From assembly GCF_001655005.1 (NCBI RefSeq), contig NZ_LXET01000024.1, forward strand, positions 1-39,328: a stretch of 39,328 bases of DNA, read 5' to 3'. Within the stretch, counting starts at the first letter, position 1; every line of letters starts with the position of its first letter. The position numbers and the translations under genes were made by a program. The DNA is from Hafnia paralvei ATCC 29927. Lineage in GTDB: Bacteria; Pseudomonadota; Gammaproteobacteria; Enterobacterales; Enterobacteriaceae. The notes beneath the pieces are model-generated. The model ran no database searches, had not been told where the DNA came from, and saw only the letters and a program-made list of their open reading frames with translations. Below are positions 33,658-39,328 of this stretch, one piece after another.

Positions 33658-34092
33658 TCAGGCGTTATTGGCCGCCGACGGGAGGTAAAACTCACCATTC
33701 AGCCATAGGTGAATACCATTACGACAGGCTTCAAAGCAGGGTTCTGGCATGCGTTGTGGATTACACCAACGCCACTGCTCGCATTTTTCTGGTTCGCGTA
33801 ACTGGGGCTCACCGCGAACATAGGTGGCTACCATAATCATGGAGACGCTATGGACGCCTTCATCTAACCAAGTGGCTAAATTATTGGTCACGCCGATCAA
33901 CCGTGGTTCGGTAACGATAAGGCCCGTTTCTTCTTCAACTTCGCGGATCGCTGCTTGCTCGAAAGTTTCGCCTTCCTCAACATGCCCGCCGGGGATCGAC
34001 CAGAATGGTGCATGGCTGCCACAACGTTTTCCCAGTAGCACCTGACCTTGTGGATTAGCGATAATGACGCCAACGCCGACTTTTACTGCCAT
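33658..34092 (-). CDS. Nudix hydrolase
   Basis: 144 residues with a complete Nudix box: GGHVEEGETFEQAAIREVEEE continues into TGLI, matching G-x5-E-x7-REUxEExGU. The start MAVKVGVGVIIANPQGQVLLGKR and the absence of extra domains suggest a small nucleotide pyrophosphohydrolase, perhaps of the MutT or dCTP/nucleotide-clearing type. The substrate cannot be told from the sequence. GGAGAAAA lies before the ATG. It is a single-gene unit, divergent from fruB. In E. coli, dps rather than this gene follows glnH. Confidence 0.9.
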   Translation of the reverse strand: MAVKVGVGVIIANPQGQVLLGKRCGSHAPFWSIPGGHVEEGETFEQAAIREVEEETGLIVTEPRLIGVTNNLATWLDEGVHSVSMIMVATYVRGEPQLREPEKCEQWRWCNPQRMPEPCFEACRNGIHLWLNGEFYLPSAANNA

Positions 34093-34238
34093 TAGTTTTC
34101 TCCATCAGCAAACTTCAGCAAATTATCTCAGCTTCATACTTTTAATGACAGCACTTCAGCAAAAGTGTGCTGTCCCTCAAAAAACGAAAATAACATTCAT
34201 CGAATATCTTGCTTATAAAAAGGGCAGAGGCCAAACTC

Positions 34239-34254
34239 ATCGAAACGATTCAGC
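34239..34254. promoter_or_regulatory. Cra (FruR) operator 1 of fruBKA
   Basis: TCGAAACGATTCAGC reads GCTGAATCGTTTCGA on the other strand, a near-perfect Cra site (GCTGAAWCGWTTCAGC). It lies about 99 bp before the fruB ATG. Confidence 0.85.
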
Positions 34255-34304
34255 GTTGTATTCGATCTGTTTTAGAAAATACAGCGCGATTTTTTTAAAA
34301 CATA

Positions 34305-34320
34305 GCTGAAACGATTCAAC
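34305..34320 (+). promoter_or_regulatory. Cra (FruR) operator 2 of fruBKA
   Basis: GCTGAAACGATTCAAC is a second near-palindromic Cra site, centred about 65 bp from operator 1 and 33 bp before the fruB ATG. Two Cra operators are also known at E. coli fruB. Fructose 1-phosphate would relieve repression. Confidence 0.87.
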
Positions 34321-34352
34321 CATAAATTTTGCCCAGTGTGAGAGGAGCGTTT

Positions 34353-35486
34353 ATGTTTCACCTGTCCCCACAAGATATACATCTTGCCGCTTCGGCGAGT
34401 AATAAAGAAGAAGCAATTCAACAAATTGCAGCTGCACTGACTCAGGCTGGGTATGTAAGCGAAGGCTATGTGCAGGGTATGCTTAATCGTGAAAAACAGA
34501 CCTCGACCTATCTTGGTAGCGGCATCGCGATCCCACACGGTACCACCGATACCCGCGATATGGTGCTGAAAACCGGAGTCAAGGTTTTCCAGTTTCCACA
34601 GGGCGTTGAGTGGAGCGAAGGCCAGCGCGCTTACGTCGTTATCGGTATTGCTGCGCGCTCTGATGAACATCTCGCATTGTTGCGTCAACTGACACATGTG
34701 CTGAGTGATGACAGCGTTGCACAGCAGATGGCACAAACTACTTCAGCAGAAGAGTTACGTAGCCTGTTGATGGGAGAGCGTAGCGTGGCGGCGTTCCGTT
34801 TCGACGCGGGAATGGTCACGCTGGATATCAACGCCGATAGCCTGATGACGTTACAGGCTATCAATGCGGGTCGTTTGCAACAGGCCGGTGCGGTCAATGC
34901 AGAATTTGTTAGCGACGTGATTACGCGTCAGCCGCTGAATCTTGGTCAAGGTATTTGGCTAAGCGACAGTGCGTTGGGCAATCAGGCTAGCGCCGCGGCC
35001 GCCGCTCGGCCTCAGACTCCGTTTGACGTGGATGGCGAGAAAGTGGGTTTGTTGCTGACGGTTGCCATGGCGGATGCACAGCCAGAAGGCATGCTGGGGT
35101 ATTTGAGCACCTTATTGCAGAACAATCAGGCCGAGCGCTTGCTGAAAGCGACGGATGCCGCCGCCTTGGTGGCGTTACTGACCAGCGAAGTGGCTGAAGA
35201 AGATTCTGTGCTTAGCGCGGAGTTCGTTCTGCGCAACGAGCATGGCCTGCATGCGCGTCCGGGGACGCTGCTGGTGAATACTATTAAGAAATTTGAAAGC
35301 CAGATCACCGTAACAAACCTCGATGGTTCTGGCGTTCCTGCTAATGGGCGCAGCCTGATGAAAGTTGTCGCGCTGGGCGTTAAAAAAGGTCATCGCCTGC
35401 GTTTCACTGCTAATGGTAGCGACGCAGCGCAAGCATTAGAAGCAATCGGTCAGGCTATCAATGATGGTCTAGGCGAAGGGGCATAA
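34353..35486 (+). CDS. fruB: Fructose PTS diphosphoryl-transfer protein FruB (EIIA-FPr)
   Basis: 377 residues (E. coli 376). An N-terminal EIIA-Fru domain has the phospho-histidine H62 in GIAIPHGTTDTRD, followed by a central linker domain and a C-terminal HPr-like domain with EHGLHARPG (active His at 300). It passes phosphate from enzyme I to FruA during fructose uptake. ATG 34353 has AGGAG 6 nt upstream and gives the family start MFHLSPQDIH; the longer frame adds eight unsupported residues. It is first in fruBKA, under two Cra operators, with the fruK start 2 nt after its stop. Confidence 0.97.
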   Translation: MFHLSPQDIHLAASASNKEEAIQQIAAALTQAGYVSEGYVQGMLNREKQTSTYLGSGIAIPHGTTDTRDMVLKTGVKVFQFPQGVEWSEGQRAYVVIGIAARSDEHLALLRQLTHVLSDDSVAQQMAQTTSAEELRSLLMGERSVAAFRFDAGMVTLDINADSLMTLQAINAGRLQQAGAVNAEFVSDVITRQPLNLGQGIWLSDSALGNQASAAAAARPQTPFDVDGEKVGLLLTVAMADAQPEGMLGYLSTLLQNNQAERLLKATDAAALVALLTSEVAEEDSVLSAEFVLRNEHGLHARPGTLLVNTIKKFESQITVTNLDGSGVPANGRSLMKVVALGVKKGHRLRFTANGSDAAQALEAIGQAINDGLGEGA

Positions 35487-35488
35487 GA

Positions 35489-36427
35489 ATGAGTAGAAGA
35501 GTTGCAACAATTACCTTAAATCCAGCCTATGACTTGGTTGGTTACTGCGCCGAGATTGAACGTGGTGAGGTTAACCGCGTTCAGACTGCAGGCCTTCATG
35601 CGGCAGGTAAAGGGATCAACGTTGCCAAAGTATTAAAAGATCTTGGTATCGACGTGACCGTGGGTGGTTTTCTCGGTAAAGAGAATCAGGATGGCTTTCA
35701 GCAGTTGTTCAGCGAGCTGGGTATTGCGAACCGTTTTCAGGTCGTAGCCGGTCGTACGCGTATCAACGTTAAACTGACTGAAAAAGACGGCGAAGTTTCT
35801 GACTTCAACTTTTCTGGTTTTGAAGTGACCAAGCCGGACTGGGAGCGTTTCGTTAATGACTCTCTGAGCTGGTTGGGACAGTTTGATATGGTTTGCGTGA
35901 GTGGCAGTTTGCCAGCGGGCGTTGATCCTGATGATTTCACCGATTGGATGCGCCGTCTGCGCAGCCAATGCCCATGTATTATTTTTGACAGCAGCCGTGA
36001 AGCGTTAGTTGCTGGTTTGAAAGCGGCGCCTTGGCTGGTGAAGCCGAACCGTCGCGAGCTGGAGATCTGGGCGGGGCGTGAGCTGCCAACCTTAGACGAT
36101 GTGGTCGGTGCGGCACATGCGTTGCGCGATCAGGGCATTGCACACGTGGTTATCTCTCTCGGTGCTGAAGGGGCGCTGTGGGTTAATGCATCCGGCGCAT
36201 GGCTGGCTAAGCCACCAGCGTGTGAAGTGGTTAGCACCGTGGGTGCAGGGGATTCCATGGTAGGTGGCTTGATTTACGGCCTAATGATGCGTGAGTCCAG
36301 CGAACACACCCTGCGTTTGGCAACTGCCGTTGCCGCGTTGGCCGTCAGCCAGAGTAATGTAGGAATTGCCGATCGTACACAACTGGCAGCCATGATGGCG
36401 CGTGTTGACCTGAAGCCTTTTAATTAA
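35489..36427 (+). CDS. fruK: 1-phosphofructokinase FruK
   Basis: 312 residues, the E. coli length. It is a PfkB/ribokinase-family sugar kinase with the substrate-binding block GLHAAGKGINVAKVL near residue 33 and the catalytic anion-hole motif GAGDSMVGG (Asp255 as base). It phosphorylates the fructose 1-phosphate made by FruA-FruB to fructose 1,6-bisphosphate. GAAGGGG at the end of fruB serves as its ribosome-binding site. Confidence 0.96.
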   Translation: MSRRVATITLNPAYDLVGYCAEIERGEVNRVQTAGLHAAGKGINVAKVLKDLGIDVTVGGFLGKENQDGFQQLFSELGIANRFQVVAGRTRINVKLTEKDGEVSDFNFSGFEVTKPDWERFVNDSLSWLGQFDMVCVSGSLPAGVDPDDFTDWMRRLRSQCPCIIFDSSREALVAGLKAAPWLVKPNRRELEIWAGRELPTLDDVVGAAHALRDQGIAHVVISLGAEGALWVNASGAWLAKPPACEVVSTVGAGDSMVGGLIYGLMMRESSEHTLRLATAVAALAVSQSNVGIADRTQLAAMMARVDLKPFN

Positions 36428-36441
36428 TTGAGGATGGCCAC

Positions 36442-38133
36442 ATGAAAACCTTACTGTTAACCGAAGGCGCTCAGGGGCAGGCTCGTAGCTACCTCGCCAA
36501 GCGCATGTTAGAAAGTGTTGCAGCTAAACTGGATATCACGCTACTTGATGCGGCTCAGGATGCTGAACTGATCATCGTTATCGGTGACGAGCAGCCACAG
36601 GATACCGCATTCAACGGCAAACGCCTGTTTATTGGCAGTGCTGAGAAAGCGATTCGTGAACCGGAAGCGTTTTTAGCTCAGGCGATGGCTGAAGCGCAAT
36701 CTTACCAGTATACCAGTGCTACCGCGGCAGCACCGGCCAAAGGCCAGATGCGTATTGTGGCCGTTACCGCTTGCCCGACGGGTGTCGCACATACCTTTAT
36801 GGCTGCTGAAGCTATTGAGGCAGAAGCTAAAAAACGTGGTTGGTGGGTTAAAGTAGAAACCCGCGGTTCAGTCGGTGCGGGTAACGAAATTACCCCTGAG
36901 GAAGTTGCCGCTGCGGATTTGGTCATTGTCGCTGCTGATATCGAAGTTGATCTGAATAAATTCTCAGGTAAGCCGATGTATCGCACCACCACCGGTTTGG
37001 CATTGAAGAAAACGGCTCAGGAGCTGGACAAAGCGCTGGTGGAGTCTGAAACCTTTACCGCGCAGAAATCTTCTTCAACGGCTTCCTCATCTAAGAAAAA
37101 AGAGGCTGTTGGGGCCTATCGCCACCTGCTGACCGGCGTATCTTACATGCTGCCAATGGTGGTGGCGGGCGGCCTGTGTATCGCGCTGTCGTTTGTATTT
37201 GGGATCGAAGCGTTTAAACAAGAGGGTACGCTGGCAGCGGCGTTAATGCAGATTGGCGGTGGTTCTGCATTTGCGTTGATGGTGCCTGTTTTGGCTGGAT
37301 ACATCGCGTTTTCCATTGCCGACCGTCCGGGTTTAACGCCAGGTTTGATCGGTGGTATGTTGGCTGTAAGCACCGGTGCTGGCTTCTTGGGAGGGATTAT
37401 TGCAGGTTTCCTCGCGGGGTATGTGGCCAAATTAATTAGCACTAAGCTGCATTTGCCACAGAGTATGGAAGCTCTGAAACCTATCCTGATTATTCCGTTG
37501 ATAGCGAGTTTGATTACAGGCTTAGCGATGATTTATATCGTCGGTAAACCTGTTGCTGCCATCATGGAAGGTTTGACTCATTGGTTGCAAGCGATGGGGA
37601 CGGCTAACGCCGTGATCTTAGGCGCGATTTTGGGCGCGATGATGTGTACCGACATGGGCGGTCCGGTCAACAAAGCCGCTTATGCCTTTGGTGTTGCGCT
37701 GCTGAGTACTCAGACCTATGCACCAATGGCGGCGATCATGGCTGCGGGTATGGTTCCACCGCTGGCTATGGGGTTTGCAACGCTGGTAGCGCGTAATAAA
37801 TTTGCTCAAAGCGAACGTGAAGGTGGTAAAGCGGCGCTGGTTCTGGGCTTGTGCTTTATCTCTGAAGGGGCGATTCCCTTTGCCGCGCGTGACCCAATGC
37901 GTGTCCTACCGTGCTGTATTGCCGGTGGCGCGCTGACCGGTGCTTTGTCCATGTTCTTTGGCGCTAAGCTGATGGCTCCACACGGTGGCTTGTTCGTACT
38001 GTTGATTCCTGGTGCTATTACACCGGTAATTCAGTATCTGATCGCGATTGTGGCGGGTACGCTTCTGGCAGGGGGCTTATATGCTCTGCTGAAACGTCCA
38101 GACGTGGAAATTGCGGAAGAGAAATTGGCTTAA
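36442..38133 (+). CDS. fruA: Fructose PTS permease FruA (EIIB'BC)
   Basis: 563 residues, the E. coli size. There is an N-terminal duplicated IIB' domain without the active cysteine (about 1-95), then a IIB domain with phospho-cysteine C111 in TACPTGVAHT. An Ala/Ser-rich linker (about 200-220) precedes a IIC membrane domain with the conserved block MCTDMGGPVNKAAY. It imports and phosphorylates fructose at position 1 in the inner membrane. GAGGAT lies 9 nt before the ATG, 14 nt after fruK. Confidence 0.97.
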   Translation: MKTLLLTEGAQGQARSYLAKRMLESVAAKLDITLLDAAQDAELIIVIGDEQPQDTAFNGKRLFIGSAEKAIREPEAFLAQAMAEAQSYQYTSATAAAPAKGQMRIVAVTACPTGVAHTFMAAEAIEAEAKKRGWWVKVETRGSVGAGNEITPEEVAAADLVIVAADIEVDLNKFSGKPMYRTTTGLALKKTAQELDKALVESETFTAQKSSSTASSSKKKEAVGAYRHLLTGVSYMLPMVVAGGLCIALSFVFGIEAFKQEGTLAAALMQIGGGSAFALMVPVLAGYIAFSIADRPGLTPGLIGGMLAVSTGAGFLGGIIAGFLAGYVAKLISTKLHLPQSMEALKPILIIPLIASLITGLAMIYIVGKPVAAIMEGLTHWLQAMGTANAVILGAILGAMMCTDMGGPVNKAAYAFGVALLSTQTYAPMAAIMAAGMVPPLAMGFATLVARNKFAQSEREGGKAALVLGLCFISEGAIPFAARDPMRVLPCCIAGGALTGALSMFFGAKLMAPHGGLFVLLIPGAITPVIQYLIAIVAGTLLAGGLYALLKRPDVEIAEEKLA

Positions 38134-38156
38134 GCTTAGGTGATAGCTGAAATGAA

Positions 38157-38184
38157 AACGGGTGCCCCAGAGGCACCCGTTTTA
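38157..38184. terminator. Terminator between fruA and nfo
   Basis: AACGGGTGCC, a 5-nt loop, GGCACCCGTT and a T run; the A run on the other side allows use by the convergent nfo gene too. Confidence 0.92.
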
Positions 38185-38201
38185 CTATGGGATACTCTGA
38201 G

Positions 38202-39059
38202 TTACGCTGCGTTCTCCGCAACTTCTTGCGATTTCAGCCACGCAATCTCTTCAGCCCAAATGTCTGGGTTTACGGTTTCCAGAATCAATGGAATGCCGTC
38301 AAAGCGTGGATCACGCATAATCCAGCTAAACGCAGTTTTACCAATGTTGCCTTCGCCAAGGCTATGGTGCCGGTCTACGCGACTGTCAAAGGCACTTTTG
38401 GCATCATTGAGATGCATGCCGCGCAGATAGTTAAAGCCAACAATACGCTCAAAGTTTGCAAAGGTTTTGCTGCACTCTTCTTCGGTACGCAAATCATAGC
38501 CTGCCGCAAATGCATGACAGGTATCAATACATACACCGACGCGTGATTTGTCTTCTACACCATCAATAATGGCGGCCAGATGCTCAAAGCGGAAACCGAG
38601 ATTGCTTCCTTGTCCCGCTGTATTTTCTATCACTGCGGTAACGCCCTGCGTTTTATCTAACGCAATATTGATAGATTCAGCAATGCGGGCGAGGCATTTA
38701 TCCTCATCAATTTGCATCAGATGACTGCCTGGATGGAAATTCAGCAATGTCAGCCCAAGCTCGGAGCAACGTTCTAACTCATCGATGAACGCTTCGCGGG
38801 ATTTTTCCAGAGCCTCTTCAACCGGATGACCGAGGTTAATCAAGTAGCTGTCGTGAGGTAGAATTTGTTCTGGCTGGTAGTGGTATTGCGCACATGCAGA
38901 TTTAAATTTATCAATCACTTCAGCCGTTAACGGGGCGGCTTTCCACTGACGTTGGTTCTTGGTAAATAATGCAAAGGCAGTGGCTTCCAATTCGTGCGCA
39001 CGAATGACGGCCTGATCAACGCCGCCGGAGGCGCTGACATGGGCTCCAACAAATTTCAT
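38202..39059 (-). CDS. nfo: Endonuclease IV (AP endonuclease)
   Basis: 285 residues, the E. coli length, starting MKFVGAHVSASGGVDQAV. All three AP endonuclease family 2 signatures are visible: NFHPGSHL, VGVCIDTCHAFAAGYD and HLNDAKSAFDSRVDRHHSLGEG, which contribute the trinuclear zinc ligands. It cuts DNA 5' to abasic sites and removes blocking 3' groups in base excision repair. AGGAGAAGAG lies before the ATG. In E. coli nfo is induced by SoxS; I did not identify a soxbox in the 269 bp upstream, part of which is a tandem repeat. Confidence 0.97.
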   Translation of the reverse strand: MKFVGAHVSASGGVDQAVIRAHELEATAFALFTKNQRQWKAAPLTAEVIDKFKSACAQYHYQPEQILPHDSYLINLGHPVEEALEKSREAFIDELERCSELGLTLLNFHPGSHLMQIDEDKCLARIAESINIALDKTQGVTAVIENTAGQGSNLGFRFEHLAAIIDGVEDKSRVGVCIDTCHAFAAGYDLRTEEECSKTFANFERIVGFNYLRGMHLNDAKSAFDSRVDRHHSLGEGNIGKTAFSWIMRDPRFDGIPLILETVNPDIWAEEIAWLKSQEVAENAA

Positions 39060-39134
39060 TGCTCTTCTCCTCTTTTATGGGGGCATTATGGCATTGATGT
39101 GGGGATGGTGTAAGGTTTCATGTCTCTAGGAGGA

Positions 39135-39306
39135 AAGGTTTCGTACGCCTAAGGCACTGAAATCTGCACGAGAGCAGTTAAGGTTTTGTACGCCTAAGGC
39201 ACTGAAATCTGCATGAGAACAGTTAAGGTTTCGTACGCCTAACGCACTGAAATCTACATGAGAGCAGTTAAGGTTTCGTACGCCTAACGCACTGAAATCT
39301 ACATGA
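39135..39306. repeat. 45-bp tandem repeat, 3.8 copies, running toward the window edge
   Basis: Copies start at 39135, 39180, 39225 and 39270 with exactly 45-bp spacing and 0-4 differences each; the fourth breaks off near 39306. Each contains TCGTACGCCTAA (TTGTACGCCTAA in copy 2) and GCACTGAAATCT. Because 45 is a multiple of three, the minus strand is open from the window edge to a TAG at 39126-39128, encoding a 15-residue repeat DFSALGVRNLNCSH (with R/Q and H/R variants). No start codon is visible inside the window, so coding status is undecided. Confidence 0.85.
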
Positions 39307-39328
39307 ACACCGTGCAGGCGTCCGAGTT

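Overview
The window looks like the chromosome of a member of the Enterobacterales with about 50% GC. Almost every housekeeping gene has the size and order of its Escherichia coli relative (the pdeN-yejABEF-yejG-bcr-rsuA-yejH-rplY-yejK-yejL-yejM-proL block, rlmF-ybiO-glnHPQ, and fruBKA-nfo). The way these blocks are joined and the distance from E. coli suggest Hafniaceae (Hafnia or a close relative). That genus call is an inference, not something the sequence proves.

Layout. Positions 1-97 hold the last codons of an outer-membrane autotransporter. Positions 159-840 are a small remnant of a mobile element next to the 3' end of a proline tRNA gene: a UmuD/S24-peptidase tail, a DinI-like SOS gene, and two LexA boxes. 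Positions 843-9118 carry tRNA-Pro, yejM, yejL, yejK, rplY, radD (yejH), a YecH-like gene, rsuA and bcr.

Positions 9330-18790 are the accessory core, a type I-F CRISPR-Cas locus. Array 1 (7 repeats, 6 spacers) lies between bcr and yejG. The chromosomal gene yejG is kept. The cas operon (cas3, csy1/cas8f, csy2/cas5f, csy3/cas7f, csy4/cas6f) and array 2 (9 repeats, 8 spacers) lie between yejG and yejF.

The key observation is that this locus has no cas1 gene, and the Cas2 domain normally fused to the front of I-F Cas3 is absent. The cas3 reading frame instead begins with about 38 residues that align without gaps to the N-terminus of I-F Cas1, then continues directly into the Cas3 HD domain. This looks like one in-frame deletion of about 1.1 kb that removed the adaptation genes and joined the start of cas1 to cas3. 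Interference and crRNA-processing genes appear intact, and both array leaders still carry IHF-like sites at matching distances from the first repeat. The result would be an immune system with intact effectors that can no longer acquire spacers by itself. A lone degenerate I-F repeat and a strong dyad sit in front of the operon.

Positions 18855-26259 hold the YejABEF peptide (microcin C) importer and a PdeN-like c-di-GMP phosphodiesterase, and 26548-28311 a flavoprotein and rlmF. Positions 28372-33430 hold ybiO and the glnHPQ glutamine transport operon, whose promoter shows recognisable sigma-54, IHF and NtrC sites. A Nudix hydrolase, the Cra-controlled fruBKA operon and nfo follow. The window ends in a 45-bp tandem repeat that leaves a reading frame open to the edge.
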